Shown here: positions 20,146-29,710 of the stretch, one piece after another
Numbering within the stretch: position 1 is the first letter of the stretch
How the letters are laid out: every line of letters starts with the position of its first letter
NCBI RefSeq assembly: GCF_947500765.1
Contig: NZ_CANMTH010000006.1
Coordinates: 203,916-267,915, forward strand
Source of the DNA: an uncultured Formosa sp.
GTDB taxonomy: Bacteria; Bacteroidota; Bacteroidia; Flavobacteriales; Flavobacteriaceae
DNA: 64,000 bases
Direction: 5' to 3'
Translations under genes and position numbers: made by a program
The notes under the pieces: model-generated
What the model saw: only the letters and a program-made list of their open reading frames with translations
Told to the model about the DNA's origin: nothing
Databases searched by the model: none

Positions 20146-20879
20146 AAATGAAAGCTTTAATAGTAGAAGACGAATTATACATTAGAAAAGGACTTCTAGC
20201 TATGATAAATAGTTTAGATAAAGACATTACAATTTTAGGCGAATGCGAATCTGTAAAAGAGGCTGCTACGGTAACCAATGCTTGTAAACCAGACCTTATT
20301 TTCTTAGATATTAATTTACGTGATGGCAATGCTTTCGATTTCTTAGAGCAAGTTGAAAACCTAGATTTTCAGGTAATTTTTATAACCGCATACGAGCAAT
20401 ATGCGTTACAAGCCATAAAAAATGGAGCTATAGATTATATTTTAAAACCAGTAGATATAGAAGAGCTAGAGTTAGCTATAGATAAGGCATTGGGTACAGA
20501 CAAATCTGTACGCGAAGAACAAATTGAAATTGTAAAAGATCAGTTAATAAACAAAGACAAAAACAAACTAGTTTTGAGTTTGCAAGAAGGATATCAGGTT
20601 ATTGATTTTAAAGAGTTGTTGTATTGTAAATCTGATAAAGGTTACACCACATTTTTCTTAACTAACGGGAAATCTTTTTTAGCTTCAAAACCTATTAAAG
20701 AATATGAAAGTCAATTACCCGAAGATAATTTTATCCGCACACACCAATCTTACATTGTTAATATGACTTTTGTAGATAAATACGATAAGAATGGCTATAT
20801 CTATTTAAAAAGTGGCGAAAAAATACCAGTGGCTTCACGCAGAAAAGACAATTTTGTCTCTAAGTTAATTAAGGGATAG
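20142..20879 (+). CDS. LytTR-family response regulator
   Basis: A 245-aa regulator. The receiver domain (1-120) has the acidic pair EDE at 9-11, the phospho-acceptor Asp in IFLDINL near 56, Thr in FITAYEQYA and Lys in ILKPVD. A LytTR DNA-binding domain (about 140-245) follows with LYCKSDKGYTTFFLTNGK and FIRTHQSYIVNM. It is the cognate partner of the LytS-type kinase it overlaps by 4 bases. Targets are unknown; such systems in Bacteroidota often act on nearby genes. Confidence 0.94.
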   Translation: MKMKALIVEDELYIRKGLLAMINSLDKDITILGECESVKEAATVTNACKPDLIFLDINLRDGNAFDFLEQVENLDFQVIFITAYEQYALQAIKNGAIDYILKPVDIEELELAIDKALGTDKSVREEQIEIVKDQLINKDKNKLVLSLQEGYQVIDFKELLYCKSDKGYTTFFLTNGKSFLASKPIKEYESQLPEDNFIRTHQSYIVNMTFVDKYDKNGYIYLKSGEKIPVASRRKDNFVSKLIKG

Positions 20880-21173
20880 TTTAGCTGTTAGTTTAGAACT
20901 ATAGTCTTTATAAAAATATTCTTTCAAGCTTTCTAATAATCAACATTAGTCTAATAGAGGTTCATCCTTTTTAGAAAAAACCGACTTCAAAAATAAAAAG
21001 ATATTCTTGTTCCCGACACCTATAAATCAGAAAGGTATAAGCAGAAACGATACTATTCAAAATGTTTCATTCAAATCTAGCTCACGAATATTAATTCAAC
21101 CCAATCACATATTAATTGCTTCATTTTTATTGATTGTATCTATTTTAATTTAGTTACTCATAATAACTAAATA

Positions 21174-21587
21174 ATGGAAAACCACACCACACAAGAAATC
21201 GAATTAAAGGTTTTAGAGGCTTTACCACAGGAGAAAACTCAAGAAATGATGGCCCTTTACGGAACATCTATGAACATGGAAACTTATGCAAAATTATGTT
21301 TTGTACTATTGTTTGTACTCGTTTTAATTCATAATATATTTATTGCAGGTAATAGTTATGCCATAGATACTTACGATACTATCATGACTGTGGAGTTATC
21401 TATAGTAGGTGTTATTGTCTTTACAGTTTTTATAATTGCTGGTATTGCAATGTCTAAATTAAGCCAAATAAAAAAGTTAATTATAGAAAACAGTAAAAGA
21501 TATAAGCTTAAAAAACAAGAACTAGGTAAGGAATTTAGCTTCTTAGCTATTCATTTATATGGTGGTCGAGGTATTACTATTAAGTAA
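21174..21587 (+). CDS. Small two-TM membrane protein
   Basis: A 137-aa protein with a charged N-terminal helix (1-38), two membrane segments (about 39-60 and 75-97) and a basic C-terminal tail. The tail contains QIKKLIIENSKRYKLKKQELG and a late hydrophobic stretch. It starts about 295 bases after the LytTR gene. No family recognised. The 294-base upstream gap shows no clear signal. Confidence 0.7.
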   Translation: MENHTTQEIELKVLEALPQEKTQEMMALYGTSMNMETYAKLCFVLLFVLVLIHNIFIAGNSYAIDTYDTIMTVELSIVGVIVFTVFIIAGIAMSKLSQIKKLIIENSKRYKLKKQELGKEFSFLAIHLYGGRGITIK

Positions 21588-21800
21588 ATAAAAAATCTGG
21601 AAATATAAAATAGGATTAGCCATTAGCAGCCTATGAATAGTGTCTTGAGGTTCTAAAAGAAAGATCTCAAGAAAGAAGTTTTTTTATTCAAACTTAAACT
21701 TTAGGCCTATACAATTAACAACTCATCTTAAAGCACTTAAAGAGGTTCTATTCAACTTTTATTTATTAAATTACATACATAATCATGTAGCAAAATACTT

Positions 21801-22673
21801 TTGTACACCTCTTTAAAACAGACACTTTCTTTTTTTAAAATTGAATGTAATAGACCTTATTACATCTCTGCAGGTAGTGATTTTTTAAAATTTCAAAAAA
21901 AACCATTTAGAATAAATTTTTACGCGTTGTTTATTTGTACTCGTGGAAATATTATCATTGAAGTAGACAATAAAGAATATACAATTAGTAAAAATAATAT
22001 ACTTGTCTCTGCACCATCTACAACCATTTATATTAAAAACGTATCTGAAAATTTAAAAATAGATATGCTGTTATTCGAGAATAATTTCTTGCTTAAAAAT
22101 GTAAGTGACCCCTTTATTGTTGAAAAAATTTTATTATTTCAGAACGACAACTATTCTCTGATTTTTACAGATATTACCGCTACAAAAAACCTGATTAATC
22201 TATTTATTTATTTAAAAGCCAAATCTGAAAAGCAAACGAAATTTACAGACGAAATTATTAGAACCATTATTTTTAATATGCTTTTAGAAATTGCAGAACT
22301 ATCAGATCAGTTTAATACAGGAAACCCCCATGCTAACAAGTCTACTTCAGATTTACACCTAAAATTTAAAGAACTCGTTGCTAAACATATTTTAGAACAT
22401 AAATCTGTCAATTTTTACTGCAAGAAATTAAACATATCAAATAAATATTTAATAGAAATTGTAAAAAAATCTAGCGAAAAAACACCACATGAAATTATAG
22501 ATGAAATCTTACTTAAAGAAGCCTACATTCTATTAGGAAACACCAGTTTAACCATTTCAGAAATTTCGTTTAAACTTCAATTTAATTCGGTATCTGCTTT
22601 TGGTCGTTTTTTTAAAAAACACACAACACACTCTCCTACAGCTTACAGACAAAAGGAACACTTAAAGGCATAA
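21801..22673 (+). CDS. AraC-family transcriptional regulator
   Basis: A 290-aa protein with an N-terminal cupin-like sensor half (about 30-130, FYALFICTRGNIIIEVDNKE) and a C-terminal AraC double helix-turn-helix (about 190-285). The first HTH is KSVNFYCKKLNISNKYLIEIVKK; the second is LTISEISFKLQFNSVSAFGR followed by FFKKHTTHSPTAYR. No in-frame ATG lies upstream of the sensor half before a stop, so translation probably starts at TTG 21801. It precedes the 3-hydroxyacyl-CoA dehydrogenase gene by 96 bases on the same strand and is its likely regulator (inference). Confidence 0.88.
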   Translation: MYTSLKQTLSFFKIECNRPYYISAGSDFLKFQKKPFRINFYALFICTRGNIIIEVDNKEYTISKNNILVSAPSTTIYIKNVSENLKIDMLLFENNFLLKNVSDPFIVEKILLFQNDNYSLIFTDITATKNLINLFIYLKAKSEKQTKFTDEIIRTIIFNMLLEIAELSDQFNTGNPHANKSTSDLHLKFKELVAKHILEHKSVNFYCKKLNISNKYLIEIVKKSSEKTPHEIIDEILLKEAYILLGNTSLTISEISFKLQFNSVSAFGRFFKKHTTHSPTAYRQKEHLKA

Positions 22674-22769
22674 AAAAACATTTAAGGACACTAAAACAGA
22701 AATTCAGGATAGTATTTAAGCGCAAGTTTGAAGTAACTTTATAATATATAATAATTAAAAAATCACACA

Positions 22770-23666
22770 ATGAACTACAAATACGTAACTGTGGCTGGAA
22801 GTGGTGTTTTAGGATATCAAATTGCTTTCCAAACTGCTTTTCATGGATTTAATGTGACAGTCTATGATATAAATGATGACGTTCTAGATAAAGCAAAAGC
22901 TAGATTTAAAACATTATGTGAGAATTACAAAACAACTTTAAATGCTACAAAAGAACAATTAGATGCTACCTATAAAAATTTAAGTTACACTTCAGATTTA
23001 AAAGTAGCAGTAAAAGATGCCGATTTAATGATTGAAGCTGTCCCTGAGAATCCAAAGATTAAAATAGATTTTTATGAAAAACTAGGTCAGGTAGCTCCCA
23101 AAAAAACAATTTTTGCAACCAATTCTTCTACACTTATTCCTAGTCAATTTGCTCATGCAACAGGAAGACCTACTCAATTTTTAGCCTTGCATTTTGCTAA
23201 TAAAATTTGGAAATACAATACAGCCGAAATTATGGGGCATCCAGAAACAGATCCTAAAGTATTTAACGATGTTGTGGCATTTGGTAAAGCTATAGGCATG
23301 CTAACTCTACCATTGCATAAAGAACACCATGGCTATATACTAAACTCATTATTAGTGCCTTTATTAAGAGCAGCGTCAGAATTACTTATAAAAGGAATTG
23401 CTGAACCTGAAATAATTGATAAAACATGGATGAAAGCCACTGGAGCTCCAGTTGGACCTTTTGCTATTCTAGATACGGTTGGCATAACAACAGCGTATAA
23501 TATTTATAAAATGTCTGCAGAAAAAACTAAAGATCCTAATGCAATTAAAGCTGTAGAATACTTAAAAGAACATTTTATTGATAAAAATAGACTTGGCGTA
23601 TCTACAGGAGAAGGTTTTTATAAATATCCAAACCCGACATACTTAGAACCTGATTTCTTAAAATAA
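22770..23666 (+). CDS. 3-hydroxyacyl-CoA dehydrogenase (3-hydroxybutyryl-CoA dehydrogenase type)
   Basis: A 298-aa single-function enzyme that oxidises 3-hydroxyacyl-CoA with NAD+. The Rossmann fingerprint GSGVLG is at residues 10-15, followed at the end of strand 2 by D (VTVYDIN). The catalytic His lies in FLALHFANK (about 145) with Glu in AEIMGH. The C-terminal helical domain (about 190-295) carries the family's YILNSLLVPLLRAA and GPFAILDTVG. Length matches the stand-alone HBD type rather than the multifunctional FadB. An AraC regulator gene lies just upstream; the typical thiolase or crotonase partners are absent here. Confidence 0.93.
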   Translation: MNYKYVTVAGSGVLGYQIAFQTAFHGFNVTVYDINDDVLDKAKARFKTLCENYKTTLNATKEQLDATYKNLSYTSDLKVAVKDADLMIEAVPENPKIKIDFYEKLGQVAPKKTIFATNSSTLIPSQFAHATGRPTQFLALHFANKIWKYNTAEIMGHPETDPKVFNDVVAFGKAIGMLTLPLHKEHHGYILNSLLVPLLRAASELLIKGIAEPEIIDKTWMKATGAPVGPFAILDTVGITTAYNIYKMSAEKTKDPNAIKAVEYLKEHFIDKNRLGVSTGEGFYKYPNPTYLEPDFLK

Positions 23667-24075
23667 GAAATGCACTCCTACAGTGTTAGTTTTTTTAGCG
23701 ACTATTATGCTTAATTAAATTTTTGCTTTTAGTCGCTTTTGTATAAACAAAATGTACATGTATTACTTTGTATTTCTTTTTTAACACCTAATTTAATGCC
23801 TACTCTATTTTCTTAAAACTAAACGTTCCCAAAAGAAGAAAATAAAATTATAAGATTAAACAATTACGCTCCCATTTTCTAAAACACATATTATTTTCCC
23901 TTTCTTTTTGTATGAATTAAATTCGTTTCATAAAAGACAGTGTATTCATCAAATCATACGCGCTATTATTTTAAATCACAAAATTCTTATATTACTCTTT
24001 ACTATTACCACGGTTTTATTAATTTCATTTTAAATAGACAGAAAAAACCTTGTACTATACATTAGGAATAGACTT
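23667..24075. other. Intergenic region with terminator hairpin
   Basis: About 410 bases without a gene. An inverted repeat AGCGACTA / TAGTCGCT (23697-23704 and 23730-23737) followed by T4 is a likely terminator of the dehydrogenase gene, preceded by a small CACT/AGTG hairpin with a T-run at about 23682-23696. The rest is AT-rich without visible structure. Confidence 0.55.
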
Positions 24076-25023
24076 ATGAAACAAAAGAAAGAGAATCGAA
24101 AACAAACCAAAAAGACAAGGCGTATACTCCTTTTTATTGTATTAAGTGTGATTTGTATATCTATTATAAGTGCTATTCTTTTAAAAAAACCAGAGATTAT
24201 TATATTTATTGTTTTCTTTACTTTTATCCTAGTATTCATGTCTTTTGGCATAAAGATGTTACAGACAAGAATAAAAATTCTGAAAAGTTCGGAAGGATTA
24301 TTAACTACCATTTTAAACTCTAATAAAAAAGACTTACAGGCTCCAGGTCCTCAATTTTATTCGAATCCGATGTATTTTCACATCTTCCTAATCGTCTTAA
24401 TTTTATTAAATTTAATTCTATCTCAATTCAATATAGAAACCTTTAACGACTCGTATTACGATCGCTTTTATGATGATTTAGTTTTTCAGTTTAACGTCGC
24501 AATTTTATTCACTATTATAGGCGTTCTTAATCCGTTTTTAGAATTACCAAAACGTGTAACAGATAAAATTAAAGATAGTAACCACAAATTTTATCTGTTT
24601 CTTTTAAACAAAACCAAGTTGTTTTATTCTAGAGTATTGGCATGTATTTTAGTTATTTTATGCTTTATCTATAAAGATTGGTTAGTGTTCTCTAATTTTT
24701 TTCAAGATAATTTAGTCTTAAAAGGGATAGATATAGCCTTAGTTGTTTTTGTATTAAGTGTTACTTATAGAATGATTACGTATGCTAAAAGTTTTCTACT
24801 TGAAAATATTTTTAGAGTTATAAAAACGTTTTCTATAGTCACAACTTCTCTATTTATTTTAGTCCCTCTTGTCCCTTTAACACTGATTACTTTATTTATT
24901 TTAGATATAGATGAACGCACATTTAACTTTATGCCCATCCCTTTTATTGGTTTTAATCTTATAATGGTTTATGTAGAATATAGCTTGCATGACAAACAAA
25001 AAACCAGCAACTATATAGTATAG
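24076..25023 (+). CDS. Polytopic membrane protein of unknown function
   Basis: A 315-aa protein with a strongly basic N-terminus (MKQKKENRKQTKKTRR) and about seven hydrophobic segments (roughly 17-35, 39-57, 96-116, 141-160, 190-208, 221-240, 255-280). The segment order and positive-inside rule put the N-terminus in the cytoplasm. It faces the minus-strand lipoprotein gene across a shared terminator region. No transport or enzyme motif recognised. Confidence 0.75.
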   Translation: MKQKKENRKQTKKTRRILLFIVLSVICISIISAILLKKPEIIIFIVFFTFILVFMSFGIKMLQTRIKILKSSEGLLTTILNSNKKDLQAPGPQFYSNPMYFHIFLIVLILLNLILSQFNIETFNDSYYDRFYDDLVFQFNVAILFTIIGVLNPFLELPKRVTDKIKDSNHKFYLFLLNKTKLFYSRVLACILVILCFIYKDWLVFSNFFQDNLVLKGIDIALVVFVLSVTYRMITYAKSFLLENIFRVIKTFSIVTTSLFILVPLVPLTLITLFILDIDERTFNFMPIPFIGFNLIMVYVEYSLHDKQKTSNYIV

Positions 25024-25031
25024 TTACTGGT
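25003..25031 (-). terminator. Terminator of the 25058-25903 gene
   Basis: Inverted repeat ACCAGCAACTATA / TATAGTTACTGGT with one mismatch. On the minus strand it is followed by six T. It overlaps the 3' end of the convergent membrane-protein gene. Confidence 0.75.
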
Positions 25032-25057
25032 ATACATTATTTGATGCTGAACGTATA

Positions 25058-25903
25058 TTATTCTATAAAACGACCTTTCAATTGTAATTCTGCTTGTTTG
25101 TAACCAATGTCTTTTACATATTCACTAGTTGAAACATCGTCGTAAACAATATATCCTAGATTTTCGTTAAAGTTAAGAGTAAATAAGGCCGTAGCGGTGT
25201 ATTCGCCTATTACAGAAGCGTTAGATGTAAACACGTTAACCTGACCTTCTTCATTAGGATCTATCATATCTAAATCATTAGTTAACGTTGAACTAAAAAT
25301 ATTGTTTCCTCCCGTTTCTGGCGTAGTCACATTTGTATATTCTGTAGTTCTTAAGGTAAGTCTAATAGGATAATTTCCAACATTTGTCCAAGTCTCTATT
25401 TCTATACCATTATAATTGGTATTTACTGAGGTGTCTGGTATGGTAATTTCAGAATTATTAAATACAATGGGGTGTTCTGTATCTACAATAATTCTGTACA
25501 CTTTAGAATTTGAATTGTCGGAGTTTGTAATTTTAAAATCTACTGTATTTGGGTAACTAAAATTTATGCTTTCTCCTACAGTTGCAGAATAAGTTTTAAA
25601 TTCTTCGTCGTTAATTCTATATGAAATACTAGAGCCTTCAAAAGCAATTGTTGGTGTTATATTAGCAAAATCTACAGCCGATGGAAATAAACAAATAACT
25701 AAAGAATCTACAGGTTGAATATTTGCTGCTATCACAGAAAAAGTATGGTCCTGAGTTAACATATCGAAACTCGTAATTGCTAGTTCCTCATCTGTAACAC
25801 CTGCTTCGCTGGAATTGTTAGTATCATCAGAACTACATCCAGAAAATAATAGCGTTGCAATAATTATTAAAGGCAATTGAAGGTGTTTTTTTAAATTTAT
25901 CAT
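25058..25903 (-). CDS. Lipoprotein with Ig-like/DUF5018-type domain
   Basis: A 281-aa protein with a lipoprotein signal (LLFSGC, Cys23) and a Ser/Asp/Asn-rich linker (SSDDTNNSSE). A beta-sandwich domain follows (about 45-140) ending in DFKITNSDNSNSKVYRIIVD, the pattern of Bacteroidota surface-lipoprotein Ig-like repeats of the DUF5018 type. The rest is also strand-rich, likely a second domain. Probably surface-exposed; function unknown. It is transcribed alone and ends at the hairpin at 25003. Confidence 0.8.
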   Translation of the reverse strand: MINLKKHLQLPLIIIATLLFSGCSSDDTNNSSEAGVTDEELAITSFDMLTQDHTFSVIAANIQPVDSLVICLFPSAVDFANITPTIAFEGSSISYRINDEEFKTYSATVGESINFSYPNTVDFKITNSDNSNSKVYRIIVDTEHPIVFNNSEITIPDTSVNTNYNGIEIETWTNVGNYPIRLTLRTTEYTNVTTPETGGNNIFSSTLTNDLDMIDPNEEGQVNVFTSNASVIGEYTATALFTLNFNENLGYIVYDDVSTSEYVKDIGYKQAELQLKGRFIE

Positions 25904-26116
25904 ATTTATATATTAGATTAAACATGTGTGGCTATTTGCAAAAGTCTTGCCAAAATAAAAACGTTCAATTCTGATTAAAAAAATAATTGATTATCTGTTT
26001 GTTTTAGCCCTGATTGCAACGGCATCCTTTTTTATTTTTTTTATAAAAAAGATAGAGTGAAAAGCAGGTATCAGCTACTAAAAAACGAAAATAATATAAG
26101 AGACTTAAAGGTGTTT

Positions 26117-26407
26117 TTAAATTACCGTTTCATAATGTTCTACAGTTGGAAACGGATCGTAGTAATGATGTAATAAGGCTTTCCATTTTAAATACGCTTC
26201 AGAGGTTCTAAATCCAATATTATGGTCGTCCAGAGTATCCCAATTTACCAATAAAATGTATTTATTTTTATTCTCTATACACTTCTTTAAAGTATGATTG
26301 TGATAGCCTTTTATACCTCTTATATATTGTCCTGCTAATGCAAAATCTGCTTCAAATTGTTCACTCTGCCCTACTCTAACATTTAAAATGGCTACTTCAA
26401 GTATCAT
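26117..26407 (-). CDS. Antibiotic-biosynthesis-monooxygenase (ABM)-domain protein
   Basis: A 96-aa dimeric alpha-beta barrel-type protein from ATG 26407 (MILEVAILNV). An upstream in-frame Met at 26446 would overlap the preceding gene by 35 bases and add a non-conserved extension. The ABM pattern is clear: an N-terminal strand, a helix (GQSEQFEADFALAGQYIRGI), the H strand (GYHNHTLKKC), YILLVNWDTLDDH and the GFRTSEAYLKWKALLHHYYD helix. Such proteins are heme- or quinone-linked monooxygenases or stress proteins; no specific substrate can be named. It sits five bases after the small membrane-protein gene on the same strand. Confidence 0.82.
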   Translation of the reverse strand: MILEVAILNVRVGQSEQFEADFALAGQYIRGIKGYHNHTLKKCIENKNKYILLVNWDTLDDHNIGFRTSEAYLKWKALLHHYYDPFPTVEHYETVI

Positions 26408-26411
26408 CGTA

Positions 26412-26603
26412 TTATGTTTTATTTTTTTCACTTTTATAAAAAACATACGCAGATCCTGCTATAATAAGCATCCAAACAAGTCTGTAAATCCAAATATCCA
26501 AGTCCATGGTTAAAAATCGTCCAGTCGCGGCGTTGTTCCAAAAACTATATGCAATTTTAAAAACAGCAAAAATTAAGATTAGTATTGGTACTAATTTATT
26601 CAT
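26412..26603 (-). CDS. Small membrane protein of unknown function
   Basis: A 63-aa protein with two hydrophobic segments (about 5-18 and 35-56) separated by a short polar loop (FWNNAATGRFLTMDLDIW). It lies between the retropepsin-like gene (one base apart) and the ABM gene (five bases), so the three form a minus-strand operon. No family recognised. Confidence 0.75.
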   Translation of the reverse strand: MNKLVPILILIFAVFKIAYSFWNNAATGRFLTMDLDIWIYRLVWMLIIAGSAYVFYKSEKNKT

Positions 26604-26604
26604 A

Positions 26605-27810
26605 TTATTCTCGGGTATTAAGTAATGTATTTTTAGTTAATAGCTGCTTATTTACAGTAATTTCGAACACCTCTCCCTCTATAGGTTTAATTTTTAATGT
26701 GACATTATCACCCAGATCTAAATTAGATTTTTTATTAATTAAATCGCAAATTACAACCTTATTGCCATTAATTTCTAAAATCTCATCTCCGTAATGTAAT
26801 TTTTGTTTAAGTGCTTTGTCCCACACAAAACCAATAATTAATGTATCGTTTTTAAGCGTTTTATTGAAATTATATTCTGGTACTTCTACATTTATACTGT
26901 CTGATTTAGAATTGAAGTAAAAGCGTTTATTAATAAAATCTATGGTTACAACACCATATTTTAATATCTCGGACCCCATTCTTGAATTACGATCGTTTGT
27001 TGTGGTGGTTATAACGTTTTTAAATGCAACGTTATTAATTTCGAGTATTGGCAAATGCAATCGGTAATGTTTTTTTACAGGAACATCGCCAAATAAACTA
27101 ATAGCAGACGCGCCTTCACTTTCTCCAAGAGTATTAAAAATAGACTCTTCAAAAAAGCTTTCATAATTTCTTTTAGAAATATCGTACAAGCCATTTGCAC
27201 CAGTATCTATTAAAATTTGTTCTTTACCTTTTTTTTCACCTTTTAATTTTACCCATAGATACGGACTACTTTGCGAGCCATAAATTTTAATTTTACTGGA
27301 ATTCTTCTTATCTAGGTTTAACTTTTTCCGATTATCTGTAATACGTATTTTCTTGTGCTCTGCATCTATTTGTACAATAGAATTTCTAAGCATATTACTA
27401 CCTATAAAACCATCTACACCAAAACACTCGAATAATGGATTTTTTGATTTATCGAACACTAAAGTCGCTGTGTTTTCGAAAACAATATGTCCCAGTTTTA
27501 GTTTATTAACAGATACAACATCTAAGGTTTCTTTTATACCGCTAGCATCTGTAATGGGAATAGATTTTAATAATTTTGGCGAAATTAAATCGTTAATTTC
27601 TTTAGATATAATATTCGGAGCACCAGTATCTAAAATAAATTTATACGTTACCCCTTCAATCTCTACAGGCACAATAATTTTCTCTGTTTCAAATTCGAAA
27701 TCAAAGGTCGATAAATAATTTTTCTGCTTAGTTTCTCCTCTGTTTAAGTCAATATCTTGAGCAAAAACAGCAGAAACAATAAAGAATAAAAGATAAGATA
27801 GGTTTTTCAT
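26605..27810 (-). CDS. Retropepsin-like aspartyl protease with PDZ domain
   Basis: A 401-aa protein with a signal peptide (about 1-17, ending VFAQ). Two retropepsin-like halves follow, each with its own active-site motif: LDTGAPN (about 61-67) and IDTGANG (about 202-208). A C-terminal PDZ-like domain comes last (about 315-395, LHYGDEILEINGNKV). Both catalytic Asp residues are present, so the single chain can form an active site. It is a secreted or periplasmic protease typical of Bacteroidota and heads the three-gene operon with the two small genes downstream. Confidence 0.9.
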   Translation of the reverse strand: MKNLSYLLFFIVSAVFAQDIDLNRGETKQKNYLSTFDFEFETEKIIVPVEIEGVTYKFILDTGAPNIISKEINDLISPKLLKSIPITDASGIKETLDVVSVNKLKLGHIVFENTATLVFDKSKNPLFECFGVDGFIGSNMLRNSIVQIDAEHKKIRITDNRKKLNLDKKNSSKIKIYGSQSSPYLWVKLKGEKKGKEQILIDTGANGLYDISKRNYESFFEESIFNTLGESEGASAISLFGDVPVKKHYRLHLPILEINNVAFKNVITTTTNDRNSRMGSEILKYGVVTIDFINKRFYFNSKSDSINVEVPEYNFNKTLKNDTLIIGFVWDKALKQKLHYGDEILEINGNKVVICDLINKKSNLDLGDNVTLKIKPIEGEVFEITVNKQLLTKNTLLNTRE

Positions 27811-27938
27811 TTTAAGCTATTGGGCGATTTAAAAATACATGTTTTTACTTAAAATTCCTTTTAAATTTCACTTTATAACTGTAATTATTAATCTAAGTAT
27901 AGATAACATTTACGCCACATTTAATTAATATTGTAACC

Positions 27939-28598
27939 ATGAAGGATAAGACAAAAACACCTTGGCCTACTAAAGCGGCTATGGAACAGGTTTACGACAT
28001 GAAACTTTGGGGAGAAAATCAATCTGATTTTTATTCTGGAGACGGCTCTCACCATCCAGAACTTGTACACCCATATATAGACGTGTTAGTCTCTTTTTTA
28101 AGCAAATTTAGTCCACCACTTGCTGTTTGCGATTTAGGTTGTGGCGATTTTAATGTTGGTAAACATTTAGTTGCATATGCCTCTAAATATACTGCCGTAG
28201 ATATTGTGCCAAAACTTATACAGCGCAATCAAGCAATGTTTAAAGACAAAAAATTAAGATTTGAATGTTTAGATATTGCTACAGACACTTTACCTTCTGG
28301 AGATTGTGTTATTTTAAGACAAGTATTACAACATCTGTCTAACACAGAAATACAAAGCATCTTAAAAAAACTAACCGTTTATAAATATATTATTCTAACG
28401 GAACATTTACCTGAAAGTAATTTTACACCCAATGCAGATATTATTTCTGGACAAGGCATTAGACTAAAAAAACAAAGTGGTGTAAATATATTGGAAGCAC
28501 CTTTTAATTTTAAGGTTAAAAATACAACCCAATTATTAAAAGTGGTCCAACAACAAGCTAAGGGTGTTATTATAACAACATGCTATACCCTTTATTAG
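27939..28598 (+). CDS. SAM-dependent methyltransferase (class I)
   Basis: A 219-aa cytoplasmic protein. The AdoMet-binding glycine-rich loop is VCDLGCGDFNVG (about 66-77), followed by the acidic end of strand 2 (YTAVDIVPKLI) and motif CVILRQVLQHLSN. The C-terminal part lacks a nucleic-acid-binding feature, so the substrate may be a small molecule. It is divergent from the protease gene with a 128-base shared promoter region. Confidence 0.85.
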   Translation: MKDKTKTPWPTKAAMEQVYDMKLWGENQSDFYSGDGSHHPELVHPYIDVLVSFLSKFSPPLAVCDLGCGDFNVGKHLVAYASKYTAVDIVPKLIQRNQAMFKDKKLRFECLDIATDTLPSGDCVILRQVLQHLSNTEIQSILKKLTVYKYIILTEHLPESNFTPNADIISGQGIRLKKQSGVNILEAPFNFKVKNTTQLLKVVQQQAKGVIITTCYTLY

Positions 28599-28743
28599 GT
28601 GCTTGGGTTATTTAAACGCCATGCACACATGTTTTCTAGAAAATCTAAACAAAAGTAAAAAGTCAAGGACGTTTTCTGCTTTAATAAAACATAAGCACCA
28701 AAACCTAAACACACAACATTACAACTAAAATCTAATAGCCTAA

Positions 28744-29136
28744 TTATTCTAAATCGTTCTTAGGAGGAATTACATTCTTAAATGTTGGCGGATGCTCTAT
28801 AATGGTACCTGCACCTTTTTTATTAATCTTAAAAAGAAGATCCTTGGTAGTTGTGAATAAAAGAACAGATGAAAAAGAAGTCTTTAAATATGGTTTTAAA
28901 AACAAAAAGGCATCATCTAATGTCATCTCGCTTTCTTCATCTTCGGTTTCTCTAGATTGGTAGCGTAATTTTACTAAAACCTTAAAGCCATTATCAGAAT
29001 ACACTGGTCTGACAAATATATTTTTTAAGTTAGGTTTTCCAATGGTCTTTGCTAAAGTTAATTTGGCAAAAGTACCTTCTTGGCAACTTGCTTCTACTTG
29101 TTCCCAGAAAAGGATAAACACATCTTGATAAGGCAT
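28744..29136 (-). CDS. Conserved-looking protein of unknown function
   Basis: A 130-aa cytoplasmic protein without signal or membrane segments. It contains mixed strands and helices (LKNIFVRPVYSDNGFKVLVK, SEMTLDDAFLFLKPYLKTSF, SSVLLFTTTKDLLFKIN) and an acidic tail. Codon use and a clean start support a real gene. No family recognised; monocistronic and convergent with the methyltransferase gene. Confidence 0.75.
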   Translation of the reverse strand: MPYQDVFILFWEQVEASCQEGTFAKLTLAKTIGKPNLKNIFVRPVYSDNGFKVLVKLRYQSRETEDEESEMTLDDAFLFLKPYLKTSFSSVLLFTTTKDLLFKINKKGAGTIIEHPPTFKNVIPPKNDLE

Positions 29137-29710
29137 AAACTAAAGCGTATTAATAAATTAATTTTGTGCTGCAAATTTACTACTAATAATTCAATTAATA
29201 AATCCGATTTTACCTTAATCACACAACCGTAAATAAACAAGACATATCCTACAATTGTGTGCCTGCAAAATTGTATGCAGTAATCAATCAACAAAACACA
29301 TAGATTACTCCACTTTAATACATCTTAAAAAATAAACATTTTATCGATACTTATACGGGATAAATCAATACATAGGTAAGATAAATAGTACAAATACAAA
29401 AAATAACTAAAAAATATTAAATAAATTTTAACACCCTTTTTAGTCTACTTTAAAAACCATCACCCGTTTTTATAACAGTTATTACTTTTATTAAAACCGT
29501 TCTAAAATCACTCAACGTATTATATATTAATAGGTTAAAACACACCAAACTTTAAAAGATTAAAACATATATATAAATCTAATGTTTAACGGTTTTAATA
29601 ATCAAGGAAAAACATTGTAAATACAACTAAATATAGATTCTTAAAATAGTCTGACTTCGTCTTACAGTTATCTAATTTTATTACATTCATGGAAATTAAA
29701 ACCAATAATT
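29137..29710. other. Long gene-free leader region
   Basis: About 570 AT-rich bases between two divergent genes. It must hold the promoters of the 28744 gene (left) and of the T9SS protein (right). No hairpin or repeat was clear enough to report. Confidence 0.5.
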
